A DNA stretch of 64,000 nucleotides, from NCBI RefSeq assembly GCF_022965805.1, contig NC_133108.1:21295545-21359544 (forward strand), written 5' to 3'. Below the pieces are notes generated by a model, which was given only the letters and a program-made list of their open reading frames with translations, did no database searches and had not been told where the DNA came from. Position 1 is the stretch's first letter; each line of letters opens with the position of its first letter. Below, piece after piece: positions 36,381 through 49,002 of this stretch. The translations under genes and the position numbers were made by a program. The stretch is from Primulina eburnea (Eukaryota > Streptophyta > Magnoliopsida > Lamiales > Gesneriaceae).

Positions 36381-38591
36381 ATTCATGCAGTTCGACTTAG
36401 GAGGTCTTAGTAAAACACTTAAAAGTTGAAACCTTATCTCAACCCTATAATAATATTAGACTATGTTCCTTGAATCGAATCTCTTACCGCTCCAAACTTA
36501 CATAACCTAACTATTTAAAAGTGCATCCCAATATAATGTTGTTACAAATCTTAAGTTCGAGTGGTCTTAATCCATAAAACCCAAAATATACGATACCGAT
36601 CTTCCACCTAAATAATAAAATTATTCTAGCAAAAATTACATGCTTAAACTATTTCCTTTTCAATTGGAATAAAGTTGAGACCTAAGACCCTGGGACTTTC
36701 CTTATTGAAGCGAACGTCGCACCCTTACGTATCCTTAATGCTTAATTAATACTATCTTATAAAACTTAATAAGTTAGCCCATGGTAGCATTAGACTAACT
36801 CTAATAAATCAATTTCACTTATAACCCATAGAATTCTAGAATCCTCATATCAAACTTTTAGATTCCTTACTTGATAAAAAAATCTTAATATTCATCACTT
36901 GATAACTTATATTGAACACAACTAATTCCCTTTTGTTTTTATTTCACTCAAAATTTCCGTATGAACAAATATCCCATAAATTTGAAATTCAAACTTACCT
37001 AATCCAAATAGCTTTGAATAAAAAAATTCCAATATGGATATCCGTTTAGTCCCAAGTTTGTTAATGACTTCCAAAATTTCTCAAGACAAAGTGTCTACCT
37101 CACCTCTTACGTGCGTTTACCAATTATACTAACCATCATCGTACCCAACTTTCCTAAAAATTTTAAATTCTCACAAGGTATAATCTTAAATGTTAAGATC
37201 ATGACTAAAACTTGTGACACATCAGACTTATGTTCCCAAAAATTTACTAACTCAATTTTATCCTTATAACTTAACTAAACGATCAAATTTACCTTAAATC
37301 GGCATCCCTTTAAATCCTTAATTTGCCACAACATGATTTCACTAACGCTTAAATTTTCATGCCTAAGATTGATTCATCCTACAATGTCCTTGGTTACCAT
37401 TCATTATAACATTATAATCGAAATATCTAAATATTCTATATTTCCTTCGAGCCTAAATAACCGAAAATTCCTACTATTTAAACCGTTCAATTCTCACTTA
37501 CTACTAGATAAGTTCTCAAATTTACTAAGATTTTAAAATTAATTCTTACTTTCCTCGAATATCATCCAATTTTCCCTAAATTTCGAAAATTCCACAATTA
37601 CCCATGAGTCCTCAGTATTTCAATTTCATTTTATAGATTTCCCGTATCATAAGGTTCAATAGTCTTAAATTTATTATACGCAAAATTAATTCCCATAACA
37701 CGTCTTACATTTTTATAAATACTTAAAATCCCAAGTGTTCCTCAAAAGTTCGCATTTAATCCTTAAAATTTTGAAAATTGCCACCTGACCCTTACAGTTC
37801 TCCCAATCTACATTTTGGCCCTACAACTCTTCGAAATTTGCATCATTGTCCCCTTTAAATTTTCCATCTTTACCTCATTAAACTTTTAGATTCTTGAACT
37901 CGAAATTTAATACCCAAAATTTGGTAAATTCGAAAATAGTCCCTTAAATTTTTTTTTTGCACTTAGGTCCTCAAATTTTTATTTATTACAATTAGGTCCC
38001 TAAAATTCTCAATTCATGCAATTCCATCCTTAAATCTAACTAGGTAGAGCATGTATCCTAAACAAATTCTCATAATTAATCTTACATTTCCATAGGTACT
38101 TAAAATCCTAAAATTGTACATTTATAATCCTAAAGATTGTCGTAGTCTTCGAATCGCTATTGCTTATATGAAATCCTCAAAAATTTACTCGACTAGCAAC
38201 CAAGAACAATTATTAATTTCTTAGAAATTCTACAAGTGTCAAAAGCATTCTAATTTTCAAGATTAACTTATAACCCATAAGGAGTACATCAACACTACTG
38301 ACCTAAAAATTAATATAGTCAAATCATTTTCAACTTCTCCTAAAGCCCAATATTTGAATTCTTAGACATGTCCAATTCTAAACGTACCTAACATGCAAAA
38401 TTCCATAATTTATTTTTTTAAAATAAACACTGAACAATTAAAATCTGAACGTAAAAACATTTCATGAAAACATGCTGTTAAAATAATTCATGCTTTAAAT
38501 AAAATGCGTAAATGTAAAACTTACAGACTGAAGACGTGACTTCATGAGCTCCTCGAGAGCAGTAGTAGTACAACCCTTTACAAGATCATAG
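36381..38591 (-). other. Element G internal DNA, right part, no gene seen
   Basis: 2.2 kb of AT-rich, pyrimidine-biased plus strand with no gag-pol motif and no frame above 67 codons. Its start (36381-36480) matches 62870-63000 in the G' copy, confirming that it rejoins 8861 once F is removed. A good donor-like GTAAGT lies at 38524-38519 (minus). Confidence 0.65.
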
Positions 38592-38603
38592 GCTCTGATA
38601 CCA
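38592..38603 (-). other. Element G primer-binding site (tRNA-iMet)
   Basis: The minus strand reads TGGTATCAGAGC, 2 nt inside the LTR that starts at 38606. It is intact although the element has no coding capacity. Confidence 0.9.
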
Positions 38604-38605
38604 AC

Positions 38606-40519
38606 TGTAAAGGCCCGTATTTCGCATTCATAAATTTGCGGAATTATGTACAGGCCCGAATTTCGCATTCATAAATTTGCGGAATTATTAAAAATTTTCT
38701 AAATAAATAATTATCTTTTCTCATTTAATTAAAATAAAAACATGCAAATAATTTTTAACTTTAAAATAACAGCGGAAGCAAATATTGTTTTCAACCAACA
38801 ATTTAAAAATAATCCAACGTATTAAAACTGAGTTTGAATAATAAAAGGTGCATAAAGTAAATCATGAGGTCCTCGGGTTTACTACTACTGTCCCAAGATC
38901 GCTCACTGGTCTCCGCCCGCGGTCTCGACCTCATCAATACCTACAACAATCAAGTCTAGTGAGTCTAAAGAATCAACATGTATATATCGTGAATAACAAG
39001 TAAATATATCATAAAATCGCATGCATCATAAAAATAAAGTATCGTAGAGCGTACGGTGAAAATTGTATCATGAATAATTATAACTACGTGCATATCTGAA
39101 AATTTATACGTAAAAGCTTTGCTCAATAGAGCTCTGTCATAACATATCATAAATTTTTTCTGGCAGAGATAATGTTTCTAAGCAAGTGGCCCATAACATA
39201 ACGTAAGCGCCTGATTAGACTAAACCACAGTATACTAGGCGGTAGAAATCAATCACAGCCCTTGGACTAAATGTCCGTACCCATACATAATCATAAACTG
39301 ATCGTAATTCACCGGGCGGAGAGGTCCTCGGTTGCGCCTATCGACTTCCAAACCTATAAACGTAAGGTGGCCACAAGACATATAGCATATATCTCAAAAA
39401 TAAACATTTTATATTTTATGCACGTAATATAATTATAACCTTATTTTTAACGGATGAGTTTGATCATTCCCAGGCTTGCTGCGACTTACTACTAATATGT
39501 GACACATGCAATTAAATCTTAACTTGAAAAAATTTTAACAATAGAACCAAAAACGAGACGATTCGGACCAACAACTTGATTTTTAACAATGGCTTCGTAG
39601 CAACCCGAACCAACAGTAAACCGACGTTTAACCATGATAAAAAAAATACCCCAAACATACTGAAAAATATGCATAATAACTGTAAAACACGAAAATAGGT
39701 GAAAGGAATCCAAAAATATAAAACACTCTTTCGAGAGTCATTTTGGCAACTTTCACCGTAAATTCTTGTACCACCTCTAAACTCGACCAAATCACAAACG
39801 GCCAAAAACATGACTTTCCTAACTCATTGAGGTACTGTCCAGTCCAAGCCCATGGATAAAAGCCAACCAAGAACTCAAACCACCACCAAAACCGAAGATG
39901 AAAGTTGATGTCAAAAAATCCAGCAGTGGCACTTGTGTGTTTGTGGTGTAACTCTAAAATTTATTGACCAATGGCTTGAACCACCACCCAAGGACTCTTA
40001 CCAACATTCTAAGGCATGGCTTGGACCATGGCTAAGTGTTAAAAGCCAACCATAACCCAAACCAATACCTAGGGCAAGATCAAGCTCTTACCGAGAGCCC
40101 ACTTGTTGTGTAGTGTTTTGTATCGAAATATTGTACTGTCTTGTCTCGTTCCAAGGGCTATTTGAACGACCTTGGCTCGATCTAGACATGATGGAGTGTT
40201 GTATAAACAATGGCTACGGGCTAGGAGCAAAACATCATCCATACAAACACTAAAAACCGAAATCCCCTAGCACAGGAAATGAAAATTCGAAATGTGCACT
40301 TGCTTTGTGATTTAAAAATTTTGATGGATCTGTGAACCAAGCTTGGAAAGGACACCTTGGTCACGTCCTAGATATGTTAAGGGAGTGATCTAACCGTGGC
40401 AACAGTCCCTAGGACAGACAAGATTTGAATACACACCTTAACCATTCAAAGAACCAAAACCGAGACTCACTTCTGCACTTAAGAAAGATTTTGCTGTCAT
40501 TTCTGTATTTGTGAGGTTA
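38606..40519 (-). repeat. Element G 5' LTR (part; broken by H)
   Basis: Begins TGTAAAGGCCCG, with an immediate tandem duplication of about 40 bp (around 38611-38685). 39231-40519 aligns with 5847-7127. The remainder of the LTR, equivalent to 7128-8436, is not found to the right of H. It contains the CTAGTGAGTCTAAAG motif near 38957. Confidence 0.85.
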
Positions 40520-40933
40520 TTGTAACGCCCCAGATTCGACGACTGTCCTCACTGTATCAAGACGGGTCTTTCCAGCATGCTTATGTCCTCACTCACAGGC
40601 ACCCTGGGAAATTTCCCAGGAGGTCACCCATCCCAAAATTGCCCCAAGTCAAGCACGCTTAACTTTTGAGTTCTTATGTGATGAGCTACTGAAAAGAAGA
40701 TGCACCTTCGTGATATGAGTAGTACCAATCATGTAAGGACCGTGTATCGTATTATCGTAAATCCTACGTGATTATCGATAATTTATGAAATTGTCATGTG
40801 ATTATGTATTGATGTATATTATGACAGTGAGATTGAGAAATGAAAATTGGATATGAATTGACGTTGTAAGAGCTCGATTTGAAAGGCCGGACGCCAATAT
40901 AGTACAAAACCCATAATTTGTACAGAACATGTG

Positions 40934-41358
40934 GCGCCCGAGCGGTAGAAAATTACCGCCCGAGCGCAGGGTATATGAAATGAGTATTCGGGCAGAACAC
41001 CCCGCGCCCGAGCGGTAATATTTGACCGCCCGAGCGCCAGGATGTGTAGAAACATGTTCGCGGACAGAACATGCCGCGCCCGAGCGGTAATGTTTGACCG
41101 CCCGAGCACGGTACACTTGACACTCGGGGACAGAATGTCTCGCGCTCGGGCGCGAGAATTCTACCGCCCGAGCGCTAGTGAGATGAGGATAAGAATGGAT
41201 TTCTTTTCCTTCTTTCTTCATTTTATTTACCGAGAGTTCGAGAGATTTCGAGAGAATTCGATTTTCTATCGTCCGAATCGACTTCGAAACGCAGTCTAAA
41301 CGCGAAACAAATTATATATTTGTTATCTACGCGTCGAGGGCTTCAGACTGAGGTAATT
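40934..41358 (+). promoter_or_regulatory. LTR promoter module of H
   Basis: Four dyad pairs (GCGCCCGAGCGG + spacer + CCGCCCGAGCGC) at about 70-bp period. The TATA box is weak, GGATAAGAA near 41188 at best. AG|GTAATTTT lies at 41353. The module has decayed at the TATA position. Confidence 0.5.
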
Positions 41359-42222
41359 TTCTTCTGGTTTCAGCAGCTTTAAATATCAAGGTGCTGGAAT
41401 AGCCTGTATTTGAAGTTGAATTTCTGATATGTAGTAGAATAACCGACAATAAACTAGTATTTGAAGTCGGAATTGAATTATGATATGATTTGAATTTGAT
41501 ATGAATTATTGAAGTTTCAAATGATATTTGAAACTCATATTAATGATTTTGGAGTATGTTATTGATTGAAATGAGTATGTAATTGATGTAGATAAAGCGT
41601 TATATCAATATCTTCAGGCTACATCAATTGGAAACGAAGAATTGAGGTATGTTGCGACCGGGTAACATACGACAGGTATCTGTATTATATGATATATGAT
41701 TGGATTGATTTGATTGGATTGGATTGGAATACGTGTCTATGTGCCTATTTGATGATTTGATGTGGCATACATGACATTGAGATTTGAGTATCGATGTATA
41801 AAATAAATGTTTTGTTAACACACATCATTTTATGCATACATCGATACATGACATGCACGTTGAGCTATGATCCTTGGATACCCTGATATGATTTGATTGG
41901 ATTCCGGGGTTTGTGAACACAATCGCTATGCCGGTATTATATGACCCGTAAAGCATAGACAATTGTGGCCCCATATGATTGGATATGAGATGTGGGATTG
42001 ACGACGCTTCGTCGACGTTGTCATGTGTGTATTCCCATATCGGCCGGTGTGCCAGCTCGAGCATTGATTTGATTTGATAGCGATTCGATTGATTCTGACA
42101 TGTGCTCAGTGGATGGGCATTTGACCTGATACCTCCACGACATACATGCATTGCATACCATATATCATTGTTTAGATATCTGTGGTATATATGATTGGTT
42201 GTTCCATACGGAGCTTTGCTCA

Positions 42223-42267
42223 CCCCCAAGGGGGGCTGTTGTTGTCTTTGTGTGTGGACAATGGCAG
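42223..42267 (+). other. Double-hairpin block in LTR H
   Basis: CTCA precedes CCCCC-AA-GGGGG (42223-42234). TTGTC and GACAA then form the second stem around 42242-42261. It has the same order as in C but a different stem sequence. Confidence 0.5.
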
Positions 42268-42600
42268 GTACTCCAGGATATCAGGAGGCTAGAGAGGGCA
42301 CTTCTGGAGGAAGCCACAGCTTGGGCTGAGGTTTTTGTTTATGTCTTGTTCCCAGTATATATGTATATGTATCTATATACCGGGGCATGTCCCGAGGATA
42401 TGAGTTGTTTGTATATGATTGGTTTTGATTTCGTGTGGGCATGTTTTATGATTTGAATTTAGATACTATTTTTAGTATTTAAATATTAGAAGAGATATTT
42501 TGGGCTCATTGTAAAGAAATTTTAAACCCGTTTTCCGCTGTGATTAATTAAACCCTAATCAGATTGCATCGTAATAACGATTAGGAGTTAAGGCCCCACA

Positions 42601-43120
42601 AATCAAATCTTATAAGCCCTCTTCAACTGTACAGTCTATTACATTGAACAGTCTTGGAATCCCTCTCATTCCAGTGTGGGATCAGTTCATTCATGTTCCT
42701 CCACCTAGAAGCCTGCCAGGAGCCGCTCATTGTCCGTGCCACCTCATGGCACCGGCGATCACCCCCCGCCCTCTTCGGCCCCGGGCCTCACATGAGGATT
42801 GCTGCCAAGATCTATATAAGTCCAGGAGGTCTTGGGTTCTAATCCTGGGAAGGTAAAAGCTCCAGTGCCTGGGCTGGAGAAGTTCTATGAGTAATGGTTA
42901 ATGGGATAATCATGAGGGGACTTAAGCCCAATCGGGAACAGCCCATGTGCATTACAAAATATATCGGCTCCTACCCAAGCAAATCCATATGGCCGATCTA
43001 TCATCCTTGCTTCTGGATTGAAAAAAGGTGTTTGAAGGTAAAGATCAATCTCATATTCCTATTGTGTTTTAGTAATTTTGAAAGTAAGTTTAAATGGTTA
43101 TGAAATTCAATTTATGGAGA
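42601..43120 (+). other. Unassigned; possible SINE-like piece with a B-box-like motif
   Basis: GC-richer than its surroundings. GGTTCTAATCC (near 42834) is close to the pol III B-box consensus, but I find no convincing A-box, poly(A) tail or target duplication. A 70-codon frame (42644-42856) resembles nothing I know. Low certainty. Confidence 0.25.
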
Positions 43121-43795
43121 AATGATTGTTCTGTTTTTTTCAACATTATTCTTTTTTATCTGTGAGTAATGAATACAAGAGTGTTGTTGTTCAACCTACC
43201 TACTTATTTAGAATTCTTGAGAGTTTTGTGTTGAACCTATATGATGAAGCAAATAGAGAATCCATGTTTTCATGAATATGAGACTATTGTTAGTCACATG
43301 TCATACATTTTATGTTTTTGATGATTTGTTTTAGTTGTGCCAACCAAATCAGCAGATCTATGTTTTATTGTTATAAGTTTTTTTCGAATAAGTACTTATT
43401 TTGACATGAGAAATATCTACTTTGAGTCTCCAGATACTTGGTTTTGTCATTTGAGTACTCAAATATGTATGAAAAGATTGGATTTTCGAGTAGCGAAAAA
43501 AAATCTACTCATGGTTGGCAGCAGCGATAATGCTTCTTCTAGTGATTATGAGTTTGTTTTGATATTGATTTAATTTGAACGATCTTATGCCTTTTTTTTA
43601 TTCTTGTCACTTGATTTATTTTGTGCACGATTTTTTGTGTGACTTCACTTTCTTTTTATCAAACAATTTTGAAAAGAATTGTTGAATTATTACGATGATT
43701 TTGCATTAAAATATTTCTAAAATGAGTACGAAAATATTTGACAATTTTGTTGAAATATAATGTGAATAAAAAAGTTTCAGCTTCAATATTGTTTG
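43121..43795. other. AT-rich DNA, nothing recognised
   Basis: About 0.7 kb with short frames only (longest 78 codons at 43337-43573). It leads into the MULE relic and could be part of that transposon or its flank. Confidence 0.4.
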
Positions 43796-43981
43796 AGCAC
43801 AAAAGGCGAGTTGGTTCGGTTGTGATTTTATTTTATGTAATTCAGTTATCCCTATAATTTGAGCTATTATTAAAAGTAAGAAATTTTAGCACAAAGGGCG
43901 AGTTGGTTCGGTTGTGATTTTATTTTATGTAATTTAGTTATCCCTATAATTTGAGTTATTATTAAAAGTAAGAAATTTTAG
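43796..43981. repeat. Tandem duplication, two units of about 93 bp
   Basis: The segment from GCACAAAAGGCGAG (43797) is repeated from about 43890 with three or four substitutions. Both copies end AAGTAAGAAATTTTAG. Not related to any LTR here. Confidence 0.85.
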
Positions 43982-43996
43982 AAATCGTTTTCTTTT

Positions 43997-44933
43997 TTGG
44001 AAGTCCATTGTTTTTTACTACCAATTAAAACATGTCTTGGCATCCCAATACTTTATTTCCGTAGCTACATTTTTTTCTCTGATCGACATCATGGACTGAT
44101 CAAAGCTATTCAGTTTGTGTTCCCTGGTAGTCACCATTCTTATTGCTTAAGACATCTGGTCGATAACTTTGATAAGAAGGTTTGTCTTATGTTGATTTTT
44201 CAATATTTTAGCCATTTGTTTTTTTTTATTGTTTATCAGTTTGCAATTATCTTTAATGTTTTAAAAATTAATTGTTATATGTACTGCGTAGGTATCTTCT
44301 CCATAACAAGAAACATTGGTCTTCTGTTTTGAAGAAAGCTGCGTACACCCATCAAGACATGAGTTTTCGCAACATATCAAAAGCATAATCGATCCGATGC
44401 CGCTCGACCAGGAGTTTCTTGTGAGTGTGTCTCCAGAAATTTGGGCCAATTCTATGTTTGTGGGTGAGCGATGGGGTGTCATTAAAAATAATATTGTTGA
44501 AAGCTAGAACAATTTGGTAAAACATGCGCGATATCTACCTATTGTGGGTATGATAGATAACATACGCATTCAAATAATGACCACGATGCACAAAAGACGA
44601 GAAAAAACATTGGAGATGACCAGAGAACTAAGTCCAAGAAAAAAGAAGGACGTGTCAATTGCATACAGTCAATCCCGAACCTTAAAGGTGCACAAGTCAT
44701 GTGGAGCTCTGTTTGAGGTCATAGATGTGGAGAAAAACTTTCCAGTGGATTTGAATTCATATTATTGTTCATGTCGATATTGGCAGATCTATAGGCTACC
44801 GTGCAAGCATGCTTGCTCGTTCATAGAATCAAAGTCTCCGTCGATTTATCAATTCTGTGATGGATATTTTAAGATGACATGTATCTCCAAGTTTATAAAG
44901 GAATCATTAATCCAATTCCAAAATATGACATGA
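43997..44933 (+). pseudogene. MULE (Mutator-like) transposase relic
   Basis: Fragments in order: the catalytic-core region SDRHHGLIKAIQFVFPGSHHSYCLRHLVDNF (about 44073-44170, read through in one frame), RNISKA (44360), PEIWANSMFVGERWGV (44437), and a SWIM-type zinc finger at 44755-44830 (CSCRYWQIYRLPCKHAC, CxCx(n)CxH pattern). In-frame stops occur after RNISKA and before NNLVKHARYLP. An intron-like segment, GTTTGT...GCGTAG (44180-44291), separates the first two parts but does not restore frame. Terminal inverted repeats were not found. This is a dead cut-and-paste DNA transposon, unrelated to the LTR elements. Confidence 0.82.
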
Positions 44934-44989
44934 CTGAGGGCTATCTCAATGATGGACATACCATTTATGCTCGTACAACCCGTATGAAA

Positions 44990-45530
44990 AGTCTACTACT
45001 CGTTTTTCTTTAAAATATATTAGAAATATTTTATTTATCCATCTATTCGGCCGAACCCATACAATTTTATATAAATATATTTTAAAATATTATTATATCA
45101 TTAAAAATAAACCAACCAACTTTTATGTGAAAGTCCAAAAGAAGGTAATTCAAAACATAAATCGTAAAACGTCAACAAACCTAAATTAACATTATTTAAA
45201 AAATAATCCAACATCCTTTCAAAAACCGCTCAATAGCATCATGAGCAATAAAATCTTAAAAGTAACTTATATCATTAGCATAAGTCATAAACATAAGTGC
45301 GAAAAACTAGCGACGATCCTCGGGTTTTGTGCACCTTCAGTCCAGCTATTTCAACCATCAAGGCCTCCATCATATTCATGCTCACCTGCATCGATCACAC
45401 CTAGTGAGTCTAATGACTCGGCAACCCTTAACCATGATAACATGTAATACATATACATCCACATGTAGTAGCAAAAATTACTTTTAATTAAAATAACTTT
45501 TCATAAACATGCACAACTTAAACATTTTTT
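44990..45530 (-). repeat. LTR fragment L1 (G-type superfamily)
   Basis: Aligns loosely with 45531-46060: AATCGGCCGAA-like word, GGAAAACTAGC...CCTCGGGTT, and CCTAGTGAGTCTAATGACTC near 45400. Truncated at both ends. Confidence 0.55.
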
Positions 45531-48507
45531 TCCTTCCATCATATACATTTTGGAACGTCTGCTTATTCATTTTCTTAAAATGTGCTAGAAATTTTTTTTC
45601 TTCTTACTAAATCGGCCGAATACATATATATGTACTTTAAAAATACCTGGTACCATTTTAAAAATAAACAATTTACTAACATTTCAAAGTCAAAGGAAAA
45701 TATTTTAAATCGTAAAATCGTCAACGTTTTACCGCACCTAAAAACATTATTTGAAAAGTATAGCACATACAATAACCTCTCAAAAACCACTCATAAATAT
45801 ATAAAAGTCATAAAATATCTTTAACATGCTTAAAATCATAAATCATAAACTAGTGCGGAAAACTAGCATCGGTCCTCGGGTTATGTGCACCTTCACTCCA
45901 TCAAAGTCAACCATCAAGACCTCCATAAACATTATTATCATACTCACTTGCATCAATCACACCTAGTGAGTCTAAAGATTCAACAAATAATATTCTTGAT
46001 AACAAATAATACGTATACAGATCACATACAACAGTGAAAAATACTTGTACTTAAAATAAAATTTTCATAAAATTTAAATATAATCATTTTCATAAATATC
46101 TTCATATCAACATATTCATATTCATATTAACATATTCATATTCATGTTCGTATTTGTTGAATTCAGATCGTGATTGTAACTCGTATTCTTAATCGTATTG
46201 GGCGATGGATTCATCTAGAGAAAACTACAGTACTGGGCGACGGGGACACCAGCGACTCTCACCGACCAACTGGGCATGTGCCTACGTATTAATATATTCG
46301 TATTCGTATTCGTATCTATATCCAAGAAAACACGATCGTCAGGCTCCCACTGGGACCATAACCCTCACGATATTTCCAAAATATCACATATTTAGTCACA
46401 ATCCTTTCACGTCCTTCAACATGTCGTATTTCCATCACTTAATAAAAACATGCATATAATATCGTTTTTCTGTTAAACCTAACATGCAACAAGTCTTTTA
46501 ACGTTTTCGTTTAATCGTAAAACCCATAACCATTTAAAATAATAAATCATAACATATTAAATCATGAAATTTAAAATATTATTTTGACATATTAAATCAT
46601 ATACATTTCCATAAACATTTAAAATCAACATTTTAGCATATAAAAATCCATAAACATTTTAAAATAAACATGTTGGCATATTAAATCATAAAAACATCCA
46701 TAACCATTGAAATAATCATATTAGCATATAAAACACATTTAGGACACTGCCATGATGTTTTCTAATTTTTAGGTGTAAAATGATCGTTTTACCCCTAGAC
46801 ATAAAATTCCACGTTTTTGACTTTTTCTTAATTCCATTGACTATAACATGTCCCAAATAATAATTTAAGCCTAAATTAAATTTTCCAAAGTTTTATTTAG
46901 CTTAAATACTAGGCTTTTTAATTAATTCGTAATTAGTCGTTTTGAAGGCGTTTTGATCCCGAAAAATCACAAACTTTAATATAAAATTCCTAAATTCAAA
47001 AGTTAGTCTTTTTATATTAGTTTAGCCCTTGTGAACCATGACTCGACCCCCGTTAGCCGTGTTTCGATTTATTTTAATTCTAAAAACCCTAACTTGACCA
47101 TTGAAAGTTCACCCCGAGCCATATTTCGATTTTCTCGAGCCACCCTCGAACCATGTTGGTCCAGACCCTGACCAACTGCTTAGGCCAACCCCTGAACCCT
47201 TGGAACCCACAGACCTGACCCCTAGCATCGAACCGAAACTCCCCAACCAAGCACTTCAGTTGGCCGAGAATCTCCAAGTGCATGACCCTATGTTTTTGGT
47301 GCCTAGGACCCTAGCCGACCAAGCCACCCCTGAACCATCATGTTTTGCACTCCTAGGCCCTAAGGAGTCACCCTAGCCCAGCCCGTTGTCCCCCAAACCA
47401 TGCCCTTGTCCTAGCATGGATAGCACTCTACCTCAAACCCTTCACGAACCTTAGCTAAGCCCTAACCCAAGCCAAGACCCAACCGAGCCCCTATGACCCA
47501 ACACCGAACCATACGTTCACTTTCTCCCAGGTTTTGGTTCCATCCTATGTTCAACTTGTTTGCAACGTTTGTGTGTGATTTTAAGACTCTAAAAACCGTG
47601 TAAAACAATGCTTAATCATAACCTATATCATGGCAGCCCTTAAACAATACAAACACATGATTTTTGAAGGAACATCCAAGCAAAAAATTTGACATATGCC
47701 ACAAATCCGAAAATAATTCAAGTTGTTACTTGTTTCCAAACTTTTCCTGCATAAACCATATTATGTTGTGATGATGTTTTGAAGGAAATAAATATGCTTG
47801 CCTTGCGTTTTAAACGCACGAATTCTTGTTGACGATTGCGAAGAACGGCGGCAACACCCTAGGCTTGAAACTCTTTTTGAAGCTCACAGTTTTCTCTTGA
47901 ATTTTGTGATGTGTGTGCCGTGTTGGAGAGAATTTTGGTGTGCCAAAATTCTGAAAAGTGAGGCGTGTGTTTGTGTAGGGGTTTCGGGTGGTTTTACCTA
48001 TTATATAGTTAGGTATTTTATTAACAAGGCTTTAGGCCTACTAAGCATTATTTAGGCCCATTAATGCTTAATTAAAATTTAATTAAAATATTTCAAATAG
48101 ATTTATTAAAATAAGTTTGTGAATTTAATAGCCAAGTTGCCAAAAAGTTCGTATTTTTGTTGAAAAACCAATACCAATAAAATTTTCGTCCCGGCGTATA
48201 AAATCACCTCAAAACTCCTTATTTTCAAAAATATGAAAACCCATCAACCATATTTTAAATAATTAAAAATAATTATTTAAAAAACATTTTAAGTTTTTCA
48301 GCACTCGGTCTTCGCTCCTCGACCGCAACTCGAATAATCCTTAAAAATACATTTTAATGCGACCATGTCGAAAAATATAATTAAAACATGCAAACATGTA
48401 CAACATAATAATTTATTCAATTAAGACATTTAATTAAAATACACAAAAAATTTAATAAATCGTATGCATGTGGTTCGCGTGGACTTTCGAATTTTCGGGG
48501 CGTTACA
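45531..48507 (-). repeat. LTR-like sequence L2 (about 3 kb)
   Basis: Ends GGGGCGTTACA at 48507, a typical LTR end (minus-sense start TGTAACGCCCC). It contains CCTAGTGAGTCTAAAGATTC near 45960 and an AAAATGATCGTTTTACCCC block near 46775. No gene: the proline-rich frames at 47089-47376 run on both strands over the same GAACC-rich DNA. The left border is not clean. Confidence 0.6.
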
Positions 48508-49002
48508 CCATTTCCCTTTTTCATCATATACGTATATGTTTTCTTTTTATTGAATTTGGATTGTTAATTATGACTTTCGTATCAGCTGAAGGTCGATAGA
48601 TCCATCTACGTGTAACCACAGTACTAGGAGGCGAGGACATTAACGACACTCTCACCCGTCAACTGAGTATTGGCCTTACATATCATCGTACCATCATAAC
48701 CATCGTATTAGTAACAATCACTTCACCTCATTCAACCTTTCTTATTTCCATTACTTTTAAAAATTCGAGCATATATAAATCTTTTTTTTTAAACCAAACA
48801 TGCAACATGTCTTTTAGCATTAACGTTTCATCATATAATTTCATAAACATTTAAAATAATCATATTAAAATTATTTACAGTATTCAAGACATTGCCAGGA
48901 CGTCTAAAAATTTTAGGATGTAAAATGACTATTTTACCCCTAGACACAAAATTTTCCATAATTATTCCTAGACCTCGAAACGACGTCCCATATAATTCCA
49001 AT
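48508..49002 (-). repeat. LTR fragment L3
   Basis: Repeats the L2 region around 46150-46800: ...CAGTACTAGGAGGCGAGGAC... and AAAATGACTATTTTACCCC near 48925. Probably the continuation of L1 beyond L2, or an unequal-recombination product. Confidence 0.5.

Larger units (their letters stand above)
5847..40519 (-). mobile_element. Element G: large non-coding LTR element, host of the nested cluster
   Basis: Outermost member of the nest. The 3' LTR is 5847-8436 (its other part lies left of the window beyond A). Internal DNA is 8437-8861 plus 36381-38605. The PBS is 38592-38603 and the 5' LTR part 38606-40519. LTR segments 5847-7127 and 39231-40519 are clearly the same sequence with scattered differences. 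From these parts a full LTR would be about 3.2 kb. The roughly 2.6 kb of internal DNA has no gag-pol similarity I can see, which fits a large non-autonomous (LARD-like) element. Its right LTR is broken by H at 40520. Confidence 0.8.
40520..42600 (+). repeat. LTR H (about 2.08 kb), no internal region or matching TSD
   Basis: TGTAACGCCCC at 40520 to GGCCCCACA at 42600. It has the same features as the other LTRs: dyad array 40934-41175, donor-like site 41353, hairpin block 42223-42267. There is no PBS after 42600. The left flank is GTTAT and the right flank AATCA, and the right flank is not G sequence. So it is either a solo LTR formed by recombination between different loci or a truncated element. 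Confidence 0.82.

Noticed and set aside
42821..42850. Confident SINE call from the B-box-like word
   Set aside because: No A-box at the right distance, no tail, no duplication; kept only as a low-confidence note.
47089..47376. Proline-rich frames on both strands
   Set aside because: GAACC/GACC-rich LTR sequence, open on both strands, no start context or similarity; the same kind of sequence occurs in G' at 61061-61381.
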